Under the pieces are notes generated by a model. That model did no database searches. It worked only from the letters and a program-made list of their open reading frames with translations, and was not told where the DNA came from. Position numbers and translations under genes: made by a program. A stretch of 64,000 nt of DNA, taken from Oxalobacteraceae bacterium OTU3CINTB1. GTDB taxonomy: Bacteria; Pseudomonadota; Gammaproteobacteria; Burkholderiales; Burkholderiaceae_D. This document shows positions 48,562 to 57,778 of the stretch, piece by piece; position 1 is the stretch's first letter, and each line of letters opens with the position of its first letter. The DNA lies in assembly GCA_024123955.1 (NCBI GenBank), contig CP099652.1, positions 2,852,001 through 2,916,000 of the forward strand, in the 5' to 3' direction.

Positions 48562-49305
48562 TTACTTGTCCCACTCGAGGTGGACCACCTTGTAGCCGCT
48601 GTCCTTGAGCAGCTTGAGCAGCGAAGGCAGGGCCTTGACCGTCGGACCGTTGGCGTCGTGCATCAGGATGATGCCGCGGCCGGTTTTGGCCAAACTCTCG
48701 GTCAGGCGTGTGGTCAGGATTTCGGTCGTGTCTTCCAGCAGCCAGTCGTTGATGCCCAGATCGATCGACATCACGGTGATGTTGCCGGCCTTGAGTGCCG
48801 CCAGCATCGTTGGCGTTTCTTCCAGATACGGGAAACGGTAGGCCGGCGCGGACACGCCGAACGCGGCCTGGTAGGCGGCCTGGTTCTTGCGCAGGTCGTC
48901 GAGCTGCTGTTGCGCGCCGAGCTCGGACAAATGCGCGTGCGTGTTGCTGTGCAGGCCGGCCGAGTGGCCTTCGGCGACGACGCGCCGCGCCAACGCCGGC
49001 GAAGTCACCAACTTGTCGCCGATCATGAAGAACGTCGCTTTCACGCATTGGTCGGCCAGCGCCGCGAGCACGGCGGGCGTGCCCGACGGTTCCGGTCCGT
49101 CGTCGAAGGTCAGCACGACCTCGCCTTTTTCCAGCGGCAGGGCGGTATGCTGGTGCGCGCCGTACAGCGCGCCGTCGCGTGGCAATTTGATGGTGCGGCT
49201 GGTGCCGAGCTTGCCTGTGCCGCAGTCGGCGGCGAGGACGGGGGCGGCCAGCGTGGCCAGCGCGCCCATTGCAATGAGCTTTACCACTTTTCCGGCGAAA
49301 TCCAC
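48562..49305 (-). CDS. Polysaccharide deacetylase (NodB domain)
   Basis: Exported metal-dependent deacetylase of 247 residues. NodB motifs in order: TFDDGPEPSGTP (D68, D69 as catalytic and metal Asp), HSNTH (H119, H123), YRFPYLEE, DLGINDWL and ILMHDANG. It removes acetyl groups from a GlcNAc-type polymer such as chitin, peptidoglycan or an exopolysaccharide. The GTG at 49305, two bases after the stop of the PEP-CTERM gene, gives a signal peptide (KVVKLIAMGALATLAAPVLA); the ATG at 49269 would leave no positive N-region. The tight junction implies co-translation with the PEP-CTERM gene. Confidence 0.88.
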   Translation of the reverse strand: MDFAGKVVKLIAMGALATLAAPVLAADCGTGKLGTSRTIKLPRDGALYGAHQHTALPLEKGEVVLTFDDGPEPSGTPAVLAALADQCVKATFFMIGDKLVTSPALARRVVAEGHSAGLHSNTHAHLSELGAQQQLDDLRKNQAAYQAAFGVSAPAYRFPYLEETPTMLAALKAGNITVMSIDLGINDWLLEDTTEILTTRLTESLAKTGRGIILMHDANGPTVKALPSLLKLLKDSGYKVVHLEWDK

Positions 49306-49307
49306 TT

Positions 49308-49943
49308 TCAGGCGGCGTGCTTGCGGCGGCGGGCCATACCAGATACCAGTGCAAGACCGGCCAGTACCATTGCGTAGGTTTCCGGCTCGGGCACGACGGC
49401 GATGTCGGCTGCGGACCCTTCGATCAGCGCGGCCGGGGCGAAGATATCTTCGTAGCCGCCGGTCCACACGCCGGAGCCGACGGAGATCGCGTGCTTGCCA
49501 AAGAAGCCGCTGGTCCAGGTGGCGTTGGCGTCAACCGCCGAGCCGGTTAGCCAGTACGTGCCGGCGCCGAGCGTCCAATTCAGCCCGGCGAGCGAGGCGT
49601 CGTTTTGCACGCCGGCCAGTTCACGAGAAAACAGTACTTTGCCCGATGGCAGATCGGCCGCGAATTCGTCGCTGGCGGACGCCATGATGCCAACGATCAG
49701 CTTACCCTTGCCGCTGGCGTTGCTGATCGCAGTCTGGATCGAGGTGATCGTCGTCGCGGCGGACAGGTCGAAGCGGATCGCATGGCTTTGTCCGTAGGTA
49801 TTGCCGTTCGCATCGACGCCATTGTCGAGCGCGAGCGGTGAAATGAAGGGGCCGAAACTGTCCAGGATGACTGCGGCGTTGGCAGGGCCGGCCAGCAGGC
49901 CGGCGACGAGCATGGGGGCCGCGAGTAGACTTTTGAGTGACAT
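49308..49943 (-). CDS. PEP-CTERM sorting domain protein
   Basis: Exported protein of 211 residues with signal peptide LLAAPMLVAGLLAGPANAA, a beta-rich body with many Gly/Ser/Thr, and the sorting tail VPEPETYAMVLAGLALVSGMARRR. The ATG is preceded by GGAGATTCTCC. It is likely processed by an exosortase encoded elsewhere and tied to exopolysaccharide. The stop is 2 bp from the start of a NodB deacetylase gene, so surface polymer modification is a plausible shared theme. Confidence 0.9.
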   Translation of the reverse strand: MSLKSLLAAPMLVAGLLAGPANAAVILDSFGPFISPLALDNGVDANGNTYGQSHAIRFDLSAATTITSIQTAISNASGKGKLIVGIMASASDEFAADLPSGKVLFSRELAGVQNDASLAGLNWTLGAGTYWLTGSAVDANATWTSGFFGKHAISVGSGVWTGGYEDIFAPAALIEGSAADIAVVPEPETYAMVLAGLALVSGMARRRKHAA

Positions 49944-50212
49944 GGAGAATCTCCTAATTCAAAAAAAGTAAAAAAAGCACAACACCATTATTACATGCTT
50001 ACTTATTAATTGAAATCATCAAATTTCCCGTGTCGTTAAATAGTCGCGTGGAGGATTAACACATTTGCCTCCATAGTGTCGCACAGTCCCGCATGCGGAA
50101 GTAAAGTAGACAGCATAACACTATTGTGACTATTGTTTTGCAATGTTATCGGCCGTAGGCGGCGGCCCGGGTCGCAAATATGTCGCCCGGCAGCCCGTGC
50201 CCAAGTGAGGGA
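49944..50212. other. AT-rich intergenic region (269 bp)
   Basis: No gene seen. It separates the synthetase stop from the PEP-CTERM start, both on the minus strand. An inverted repeat TGGAGG-N13-CCTCCA lies at 50049-50073. The AT-rich stretch 49960-50040 is likely to hold the PEP-CTERM promoter. Confidence 0.5.
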
Positions 50213-53200
50213 TCATGGCTGGATTTTGGGCGCCGGCGCCGGTGCCGCCGGGCAGCCGGACCAGTTGCCGTTGGCGGGGATATGCTCGCCTTTCATGACC
50301 AGGGTCAACGCGCCGAGACGGGCGTTATCCCCTACAACGGCGCTGTACAGCACAGCGCTGCGCGGTCCCAAATAGACGCGCGCGCCGATGGTCACCGTGT
50401 CGATTTTCATCACCCGGTCCTCGAACAAATGGGTCTGCGGACAGGTAAGGGCATTGAGTTCGCTGTAATCGCCGATGCGCACGCAATCGAACTCCGTGAT
50501 GTCGGTGGTATCCAGATAAACGCCTTTGCCGATTTTTGCGCCCATCAGGTTAAAGGCCAGCGGCAGCCACGGCGTGCCGCGCAGGTAGCGCATGAAGTTG
50601 GGCACGGCGATACCCTCATAGAGATTGGTGACGCCCTCGGACAGCCAGACGAACGGCGTCCACATCGGCGCCGAGCGCTTGCGGTAGCGGCCGATCAGTA
50701 TCCACTTGAGCAGCGCCACGAACACGTAGTTGCCGACGCCGTAGACCAGCCCCGCCAGGGTCAGGTCCCAGATCACCTCCGCCCAGCGGCCCGCGCCTGC
50801 CGCCGGCATTACCTCCATCACCAGGGTGTAGCCGACCGCGATCACCAGCGCGTGCGGCGCGACGATGCGGAACGCTTCGATCAGGCCACGCCCGAGCCGG
50901 CGCATGGGCGAAGGGTGGAATGTCAGCGATTCCGGATAGCCGCTGGTCTGCTCGCGCGCGGGCAAGTTGATCGGCGGGGAGCCGAGCCAGGTGTCGCCGC
51001 TGCGCACGCGCGCGTTGTCCGGGGCGCGCGAATGCACGCCGATCAGCACCCCCTCGGGCAGCACGGTGCCGTCGGGGATGTAGGCGCCATTGCCGACGAA
51101 GCTGCGGTTGGAGATCACCGTCGGCTGCATCGTCATCCAGCCGCCGTCGATTTCCTCGTCGCCCAGCATGACCGCATCGGCGATGAAGGTCTCGTCGCCC
51201 AGGGTCAGCATGTCCGGCACCACGCCCAGCGCGGTGGAGATCTCGGCGTCCTTGCCGACCTTGGCGCCCAGCAGGCGATACCAGTACGGCGCGAATACCG
51301 TGGCGTAAATGCCGTGCAGGACCTGCAGGCTCGATTCCTGGATCTGGCTGACCAGCCATTTGGCGCAGTAGGTGTTGCTGTGCACCGCGAAGCGGCCCGG
51401 CTTCAGTTTCGGCAGCACGGTCCAGCGGATCCCCGCCGACAGCAGCGCCGTGAGCAGGATCAGCACCGCGCTGGCCGGGAACGCCAGCAGGAAGTAGCGC
51501 AGCAGGCGGATGCCCATGCCGTCGCCCTGGATCGCCGGCATCACGCCGGCTTCATCGAACCAATCGATCAGCACAAAGCTCGGGAATACCGGCATGAAGA
51601 ACAGCGTGACGATCAGCAGGATGCCGGCGACGAAGAACAAGCCTTCGCCCAGGCTGCGCGCGCGTGTCAGCTCTGGGCGCGGCGGCAGGCGCGCGGGATC
51701 GAAGGCGCCGGCGTCGCGCGCCGGCGAGCCTGCAAACATGCGGCCCGCCGGCACGCGGGCGCCATCGCCCAGCGCCGACTGGCCGTCCAGGTGGCCCTGC
51801 GCTTCCACATGGGTGTTCCCTTCGAGGATGGCGAAGGAGCTGACGCAGGCGTCGCGCTCCAGCGTGATTTGCCCCAGGCGCAGCACGCCGCGTTCAACGC
51901 GGGCGTTTTCGAAATTGACGGCGTTGCCGATGCTGGCGTTGTCGGCGATGGTCAGCAGATCGGGCGCGCGCACGCTCATCGAGCCGATCGTGACGTCACG
52001 GCCGATCTTCGCGCCCAGTGCGCGCAGCCACCAGGCGTTGAGCGACGAACCACTCAACAGATACGCCGGCGCGGCTTCGACCAGGCGGTCGGCCAGCCAC
52101 CAACGGTAGTAGGTCAGGCCCCACAGTGGATAGTCGCCGGCCTTGATGCGGCCCGCGATCAGCCATTTGCCGCCGATGGCGATGGCGAACTCCATCACCG
52201 TCGCCAGCAGGAACACGCCGACCGAGGCGGCGATGGCGCGCTTGACCGAATCGCCCGGATCGCCGGTGAAGAAGTGATAGGTGAAGAATGGCGCCAGCCA
52301 CTGCGCCATGCGCAGCGCCACCAGCGCCGGCATCACCGCCGCCTGGGCCAGACCGCAGGTCCAGCGTTTGACGGCGGAAGGTGGCGTCCACTCGGCTTCT
52401 TCTTTGCTGGCGCTGTGTGCCTGGCCGAGCACCTGGGCGATCTTGCCGACTTCGCGCTGCTGGTAGATGTCGCGCACGGTCACGTGGGCGTAGCGCGGAT
52501 CGGCGCGCAGGGCCGAGGCCAGGCGCGCGGCGAAGAACGAGTGGCCGCCAAGGTCGGAGAAGAAATCGGCGTGGCGCAGTATCGGCTGGCCGGGGAACAG
52601 TTTGGCCAGCGCGGCGAACAGCGCCTCCTCGGCCGGCGTTTCGGGCAGGTCGGAATCCTCGCCGCCGCCAGCCGGCGCGGTGCTGAGCGGGGCGGCCTTC
52701 AGTGTTTTGCGGTCGATTTTGCCGGAGGTCAGGCGCGGCATGGCGTCCAGGATTTCGTAGCGTCCCGGGACCATGTAGGGCGGCAGCTTGTCAGCCAGGC
52801 CGGCGCGCAGGGCGCGCGGGTCCAGGGTCGCAGTCGATCCGGCGCCGGCTTCGGCGACCAGGTAGGCGACCAGCTGGTCGATGCCGTCGTCCTTGCGCAG
52901 CAGGACCGCCACGGTGCCGACGCCGTCGGCATGCGCCAGCAGCGCCTCGATCTCGCCCAGCTCCACCCGGAAGCCGCGTATCTTGACCTGATCGTCGGCG
53001 CGGCCCAGGCATACCACTTCGCCGTCGGCGGCGATGCGCGCCAGGTCGCCAGTGCGGTACAGGCGCTCGTCATGGCGGCCGGTGGACCAGGGATTGGGCA
53101 GGAATTTTTCCGCCGTCAGGTCGGGGCGCCCAAGGTAGCCGGCCGCCAGTCCGGGGCCGGTGATGCACAACTCGCCGATTTCGCCGCGCGGCAGCAGGCG

Positions 53201-54277
53201 CAGGGGCGCGCCCGGCGCGGCATCGGGATTGGCCTCGATCACCAGCAGGCCGTAGTTGGGCAGCGGCGTGCCGATGGTGACCGGATGACCCGAACGCAGG
53301 CGCGCCAGGCTGGCCGACACCGTCGCCTCGGTCGGGCCGTAGGTGTTGAACATCTTGCGGCCATCGCGCGACCAGCGTTCGACCAGCGATTCCGGACACA
53401 TCTCGCCACCGAGGTTGATCAACCGCAGGCTCGGCACGTCCTGGTTGAACAGCGCGAGCAGGGTGGGGACGGCGTGCAGCACCGTTACCTGGTGCTGGTC
53501 CAGCATGCGCGGCAGCGTTTCCGGGTCGCCGCTGATCTCCTTGGGGCCGATCCACAAGGTGGCGCCGGCCAGATAGGCGATCCAGATCTCCTCGAACGAC
53601 ATGTCGAAGGCCACCGAAAAGCCTTGATACACCTTGTCGGCGGCCGTCACGCCCAGCACCGCGTTTTCGCTGCGCAGGAAGTGGCAGATACTGCGCTGGG
53701 TGATTAAAATGCCTTTGGGCTTGCCGGTGGAGCCGGAGGTGTAGATCACGTACGCCGGCAGGTCGGGCGAGACCTCGCCGCGCCGCGCCGCCGGCGGGTT
53801 GGCGGCGTCCAGCAGCGCCTCCGCCGTCCACACCGGGCGGCCGATGCCGGCCAGGCGCGGCGCAAAGGCGGCGCAGGTCAGCACGCCGGCGCCGTCGGCG
53901 TCGTCCAGGCACACTTGCAGGCGGTCGACCGGGGTGTCCTCATCCACGGGCAACCACGCCGCGCCGGCCTTGGCGATGCCGGCCTGCAGCACTAGCAACG
54001 CGATCCCGCGCGGCAGCCACAGTCCGACGATCTGGCCCGGCCGCACGCCGGCCTCGATCAGGCGTCCGGCCACCAGATCGGCCTGCGCATCGAGCTCGCG
54101 GTAGGTGAGTTGTCGGTCGCCGGCGATCAGCGCGATCTGGTCGGGCGTGCGGCGCGCGGTCGCCTCCAGCAGGTCGGCCAGGATCTCCTCGCGCAGCAGT
54201 TCGCCTTGCTGGTGACCGTAAAGAATGTCTGCGTGCGTTTGTGGAAGCGTAAGGCTGGGTGTTGCTGGCTGGTTCAT
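50213..54277 (-). CDS. Pls/PosA-type single-module nonribosomal peptide synthetase
   Basis: Membrane synthetase of 1354 residues. The adenylation domain (about 35-530) has YTSGSTGKPKG at 179-189, an A4-core Asp at 225 (AFDMSFEEIW) that binds an alpha-amino group, NTYGPTEA near 311-318 and the A10 Lys at 520 (SGKIDRK). A carrier domain follows, with the phosphopantetheine Ser at 580 in DLGGHS. There is no condensation or thioesterase domain. Instead there are about six membrane helices in pairs (near 645-705, 880-950 and 1138-1198) alternating with three left-handed-helix acyltransferase-like domains, each opening with GAK(I/V)G (755-850, 1003-1098, 1246-1343). This is the layout of the poly-epsilon-lysine synthetase Pls. 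The start was taken at ATG 54277 rather than the TTG at 54283. Confidence 0.92.
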   Translation of the reverse strand: MNQPATPSLTLPQTHADILYGHQQGELLREEILADLLEATARRTPDQIALIAGDRQLTYRELDAQADLVAGRLIEAGVRPGQIVGLWLPRGIALLVLQAGIAKAGAAWLPVDEDTPVDRLQVCLDDADGAGVLTCAAFAPRLAGIGRPVWTAEALLDAANPPAARRGEVSPDLPAYVIYTSGSTGKPKGILITQRSICHFLRSENAVLGVTAADKVYQGFSVAFDMSFEEIWIAYLAGATLWIGPKEISGDPETLPRMLDQHQVTVLHAVPTLLALFNQDVPSLRLINLGGEMCPESLVERWSRDGRKMFNTYGPTEATVSASLARLRSGHPVTIGTPLPNYGLLVIEANPDAAPGAPLRLLPRGEIGELCITGPGLAAGYLGRPDLTAEKFLPNPWSTGRHDERLYRTGDLARIAADGEVVCLGRADDQVKIRGFRVELGEIEALLAHADGVGTVAVLLRKDDGIDQLVAYLVAEAGAGSTATLDPRALRAGLADKLPPYMVPGRYEILDAMPRLTSGKIDRKTLKAAPLSTAPAGGGEDSDLPETPAEEALFAALAKLFPGQPILRHADFFSDLGGHSFFAARLASALRADPRYAHVTVRDIYQQREVGKIAQVLGQAHSASKEEAEWTPPSAVKRWTCGLAQAAVMPALVALRMAQWLAPFFTYHFFTGDPGDSVKRAIAASVGVFLLATVMEFAIAIGGKWLIAGRIKAGDYPLWGLTYYRWWLADRLVEAAPAYLLSGSSLNAWWLRALGAKIGRDVTIGSMSVRAPDLLTIADNASIGNAVNFENARVERGVLRLGQITLERDACVSSFAILEGNTHVEAQGHLDGQSALGDGARVPAGRMFAGSPARDAGAFDPARLPPRPELTRARSLGEGLFFVAGILLIVTLFFMPVFPSFVLIDWFDEAGVMPAIQGDGMGIRLLRYFLLAFPASAVLILLTALLSAGIRWTVLPKLKPGRFAVHSNTYCAKWLVSQIQESSLQVLHGIYATVFAPYWYRLLGAKVGKDAEISTALGVVPDMLTLGDETFIADAVMLGDEEIDGGWMTMQPTVISNRSFVGNGAYIPDGTVLPEGVLIGVHSRAPDNARVRSGDTWLGSPPINLPAREQTSGYPESLTFHPSPMRRLGRGLIEAFRIVAPHALVIAVGYTLVMEVMPAAGAGRWAEVIWDLTLAGLVYGVGNYVFVALLKWILIGRYRKRSAPMWTPFVWLSEGVTNLYEGIAVPNFMRYLRGTPWLPLAFNLMGAKIGKGVYLDTTDITEFDCVRIGDYSELNALTCPQTHLFEDRVMKIDTVTIGARVYLGPRSAVLYSAVVGDNARLGALTLVMKGEHIPANGNWSGCPAAPAPAPKIQP

Positions 54278-54418
54278 GCTCAAACTTTATTAGTGGCGTG
54301 CTCTCATTGTACGGTACGCCTGTATCTTCCTCGATGGGAAGAATGCAAGTTCTGCTTACAGCCTTTACAATAGGAAATAAGAACCCCTGATTCATTCGCC
54401 GTTTCAAAAAGGAGTCGC

Positions 54419-55918
54419 ATGTTACCGAACCGTCCTCATATCGCCCCGATGCAATTTGACGATCCGATTGCCGCTTACGAACAGGTTCTGGCCATTTATG
54501 ACGCCAACATCGCCCACCTGCGCGATGCCATGAAACGCTTTGTCGCCGGCGAAGACCTCGGCGAGCACGTCCGCGCTTGCTATCCCTTCGTCCGAGTCCA
54601 TACCGATACCGTGGCCCGCGCCGATTCGCGGCTGGCCTTCGGTTTCGTCGCCGGTCCCGGCACCTACGAAACCACCTTGACGCGGCCGGACCTGTTCGCC
54701 CGCTACTATCAGGAACAGTTCCGCCTGCTGCTCAAGAACCACGGCCACCACCAGCAGGTGCGGCTGGAGGTGGGCACCAGCGCGCAGCCGATCCCGATCC
54801 ATTTCTCGTTCGCCGAGCACGAGCACATTGAAGGCAGCATGACGGCCGAACGGCGCCTGTTGATGCGCGATGTCTTCGATTTGCCGAATCTTGCCGCGAT
54901 GGACGATGGCATCGCCAACGGCACCCACGAACCGCCGCCGGGCGAAGCGCATCCGCTGTCGTTGTTCACGGCGCCGCGCGTCGACTACTCGCTGCAGCGG
55001 CTGCGCCATTACACGGGCACCTCGTGCGAGCACTTCCAGAAGTTCGTGCTGTTCACCAATTACCAGTTTTACATCGACGAATTCGTCAAGCTGGGCCACG
55101 AGTTGATGGCGGCGGCCGGGCCGGAGCACGACTACATCGCCTTCGTCGAGCCGGGCAATATCGTCACGCGCCGCGTCGGCGAGTCGGTGCAGGCGGTGGA
55201 CGCGCTCGGCGCCGCGCTGCCGCGCCTGCCGCAGATGCCTGGCTACCACCTGATCCGCGCCGACGGCACCGGCATCTCGATGGTCAACATCGGCGTCGGT
55301 CCGGCCAACGCCAAGACCATCACCGACCACATCGCCGTGCTGCGTCCGCACGCCTGGCTGATGCTGGGCCACTGCGCCGGCCTGCGCAACACGCAGGAAC
55401 TGGGCGATTACGTGCTGGCGCACGGCTATGTGCGCGAGGATCACGTGCTCGACGAGGATTTGCCGCTGTGGGTGCCGATTCCGCCGCTGGCCGAGGTGCA
55501 GGTCGCGATCGAAGCGGCGGTGGCCGAGGTGACCCAGCTGACCGGACACGACCTCAAGCGAATCATGCGCACCGGCACGGTGGCCAGCACCGACAACCGC
55601 AACTGGGAATTGCTGCCACAGCGCACGCCCGAGCGCCGCTTCAGCCAGAGCAGGGCGATCGCGCTGGATATGGAAAGCGCCACCATCGCGGCCAACGGTT
55701 TCCGTTTCCGGGTGCCGTACGGGACCTTGCTGTGCGTCAGCGACAAGCCGATGCACGGCGAAATCAAGCTGCCGGGCATGGCCAACAAGTTCTATCGCGA
55801 CCGTGTCGACCAGCACCTGCGAATCGGCATCCGCGCCGTGGAAATGTTGCGCGACCTGGGTGTGGATCGTTTGCACAGCCGCAAACTGCGCAGCTTCACC
55901 GAGGTGGCGTTCCAGTAA
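54419..55918 (+). CDS. amn: AMP nucleosidase
   Basis: Cytosolic enzyme of 499 residues that splits AMP into adenine and ribose 5-phosphate, adjusting adenylate pools. N-terminal regulatory domain plus C-terminal nucleoside-phosphorylase-like catalytic domain with LMLGHCAGLRNTQELGDYV, the DEDLPLWVPIPP segment, ALDMESATIAANGFRFRVPYG (read in parts; the ME pair is the nucleoside-binding signature) and GMANKFYRDRVDQHL. AAAAAGGAG lies upstream of the ATG. It is divergent from the Pls-type synthetase over a 141-bp gap with a TACAAT box at 54366-54371. Slightly longer than the E. coli enzyme. Confidence 0.95.
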   Translation: MLPNRPHIAPMQFDDPIAAYEQVLAIYDANIAHLRDAMKRFVAGEDLGEHVRACYPFVRVHTDTVARADSRLAFGFVAGPGTYETTLTRPDLFARYYQEQFRLLLKNHGHHQQVRLEVGTSAQPIPIHFSFAEHEHIEGSMTAERRLLMRDVFDLPNLAAMDDGIANGTHEPPPGEAHPLSLFTAPRVDYSLQRLRHYTGTSCEHFQKFVLFTNYQFYIDEFVKLGHELMAAAGPEHDYIAFVEPGNIVTRRVGESVQAVDALGAALPRLPQMPGYHLIRADGTGISMVNIGVGPANAKTITDHIAVLRPHAWLMLGHCAGLRNTQELGDYVLAHGYVREDHVLDEDLPLWVPIPPLAEVQVAIEAAVAEVTQLTGHDLKRIMRTGTVASTDNRNWELLPQRTPERRFSQSRAIALDMESATIAANGFRFRVPYGTLLCVSDKPMHGEIKLPGMANKFYRDRVDQHLRIGIRAVEMLRDLGVDRLHSRKLRSFTEVAFQ

Positions 55919-56891
55919 GGTCGTGGGCCGGGGAACGTCGGCGCAAAAGCTGCGCGCCGATCGCGGCGATTACCACTACGGCCCCCAGCGCAATGGCCTT
56001 CTGTGCCGTTCGAGCGGGAGGGCGTTGGCCGCTGTGGATGCCACTCGCTCCGGCGGGTGGCGTATAGAGGCTGCCGGTGGTGTCGCCGGCCGGCTCCGCC
56101 CGCTGCGACCATGCGTTCATAAACCGGTTCATCAGCGAGGCGGCGAGGGGGCTGGCCAACTGGCCGAGCTGAAGCAGCAGCGCCGGCATGCCGATCACCG
56201 TGGTGTCGCGCGGATGCTCGGCCAGTTTAACGATGGCCGCAGCCACTTTTTCCGGCGCCAGTGCGCCCGGTGGGTACTTCAGTCTGGCGCCAGTGTAATT
56301 CGCTGCATGGGAGACGCCCGGCGTATCGACAAACGTCGGATAGACGTCGCAAATATGGTTGTTCGGATAATCATGTGATTCCGCCCGCAACGCGGAGCTG
56401 AAGCCGCGCAGGCCGAATTTGCTTGCCGCGTATGCGGCCGCGTACGGCGAGGTCACGAATCCGCCAGCCGAAATCATGTTCACCCAAATGCCGTGCCCTT
56501 GTGCCCGGAAGATCGGCAGCACCGCGTGCGCGTCGTTCATATGGCCGATCAGATTGGTCTCGACCACGCGTCGGTGGTCATCGATCGGTACGTCCAGGTA
56601 TTTGCCGACCGCGCCGATGCCGACATCGCTGAACCACAGGTCGATTCCGCCCAGGGTGTCGCGCGCCTGGGCGGCGAAGGTCGCCACGGCGGCGGCGTCG
56701 GTAACGTCGACAACGCCAATCTCGGCGTTGCCACCGGCCTCGCGGCAGCGCCGGGCGATGTCTTCGAGGCCTTCCTTGCCGCGCGCGCCGAGTATGAGAT
56801 GGGCGCCTTGGCGGGCGAACGCGATCGCCGTGGCGGCGCCGATGCCGCTCGACGCGCCAGTGATGACGACCCGAAGATTGCTATGTTTCAT
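55896..56891 (-). CDS. Membrane-anchored SDR-family oxidoreductase
   Basis: Short-chain dehydrogenase of 331 residues. Cofactor motif TGASSGIG at 11-18; catalytic S141, Y154 and K158 (YAASK). The usual NNAG is replaced by SDVG (88-91). A C-terminal extension ends in a membrane helix (AQKAIALGAVVVIAAIGAQLL) and a basic tail, so the enzyme is probably tethered to the membrane. The ATG at 56891 was chosen; one at 56900 adds three residues. Its 3' end overlaps amn by 23 bp, tail to tail. Substrate unknown; similar tailed SDRs act on lipids or are annotated as generic SDRs. Confidence 0.88.
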   Translation of the reverse strand: MKHSNLRVVITGASSGIGAATAIAFARQGAHLILGARGKEGLEDIARRCREAGGNAEIGVVDVTDAAAVATFAAQARDTLGGIDLWFSDVGIGAVGKYLDVPIDDHRRVVETNLIGHMNDAHAVLPIFRAQGHGIWVNMISAGGFVTSPYAAAYAASKFGLRGFSSALRAESHDYPNNHICDVYPTFVDTPGVSHAANYTGARLKYPPGALAPEKVAAAIVKLAEHPRDTTVIGMPALLLQLGQLASPLAASLMNRFMNAWSQRAEPAGDTTGSLYTPPAGASGIHSGQRPPARTAQKAIALGAVVVIAAIGAQLLRRRSPAHDLTGTPPR

Positions 56892-57071
56892 ACGCCTCAT
56901 CCCGAACTGGTGGAGAACAGATCCATCCTCGCACGGAGCGCCGGACGACAGCGCCACCTTGCCTCGCTGCAAACTGCCTCGTTGTGGATTTGCCGGGACG
57001 CTTGCAAAATCACGTGCTACTATCGCAGCCGCTTTACGATGCAAAATGACAATAATATTTTTGGAGAACTC

Positions 57072-57731
57072 ATGAACTTGAAAACGCTGACCGCCAACGC
57101 GCTCTTCGCCTGCGGTGCCATCCTGTCCATCCACGCCCAGGCCGTCACAGTGGATTTTGAAGACGTGCCGGCCTACACCGACGTCGATTTTTCCTCGAAC
57201 GGCTTCGATTTTAGCCTGGTCGGCGATGGCGCCGCCGTCACCTCCACCGGCGCCTTCTGCACCCCGCAGTGTCCGGACAACGGCACCCGGTATTTCGTCG
57301 CGCCATATGGCCCGGAGACCACATCGCTGACAATGACGAAGACCGGTGGCGGCTTGTTCGGCCTGTCCAGCTTTGACGGCGCCGGCGCCTTCAACTTCGG
57401 CGAAGGCTCCAATTCCATTCCGAATCAGATCGACGTCACCGGCGTGCTCGCGGGCGGTGGAACCGTGTACCAATCCTTCCAGATCGATAAATCGACAGCC
57501 AGTAACGGCGGTCTCAATTTCACGTCGTATGCCTTCTCGTCGGGCTTCACCAACCTGGTGTCGGTCCGCTTTAGCAGCAGCGGCAGCGAGTGGGCCGAGT
57601 ACAATGGTTTTTCGGTCGATAACATCAACGCCACCGCCGTCAGCGCCGTTCCCGAAGTGGAAACCTACGGCATGCTGCTGGCGGGACTGGGCGTGATGGG
57701 CTTCGTCGCGCGCCGCCGCCGCCAAGCCTGA
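57072..57731 (+). CDS. PEP-CTERM-like protein with variant PEV motif
   Basis: Exported protein of 219 residues: signal peptide (LTANALFACGAILSIHAQA), a jelly-roll-like body beginning VDFEDVPAYTDVDFSSNGF, two Cys close together (CTPQCPDNGT), and a C-terminal sorting tail in which the normal VPEP reads VPEVETYGMLLAGLGVMGF before RRRR. The missing second Pro is a recognised type of variation but may weaken sorting. GGAG is 7 bp before the ATG. It is monocistronic and divergent from the SDR gene. Function unknown. Confidence 0.85.
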   Translation: MNLKTLTANALFACGAILSIHAQAVTVDFEDVPAYTDVDFSSNGFDFSLVGDGAAVTSTGAFCTPQCPDNGTRYFVAPYGPETTSLTMTKTGGGLFGLSSFDGAGAFNFGEGSNSIPNQIDVTGVLAGGGTVYQSFQIDKSTASNGGLNFTSYAFSSGFTNLVSVRFSSSGSEWAEYNGFSVDNINATAVSAVPEVETYGMLLAGLGVMGFVARRRRQA

Positions 57732-57753
57732 ATCGGTTCAGGCGCCGAGCCGG

Positions 57754-57777
57754 CAGCGGTCCTGGACAGGATCGCTG
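57754..57777. terminator. Hairpin between convergent genes
   Basis: CAGCGGTCCTG (57754-57764) and CAGGATCGCTG (57767-57777) pair with one G-T wobble. It sits in the 47-bp gap between the PEP-CTERM and DUF4126-like genes and could end transcription from both sides. There is no T run. Confidence 0.4.
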
Positions 57778-57778
57778 T

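Noticed and set aside
56892..57725. In-frame extension making the SDR a 609-residue protein
   Set aside because: It is antisense to the PEP-CTERM gene and has no domain; the SDR cofactor motif begins right after the ATG at 56891.
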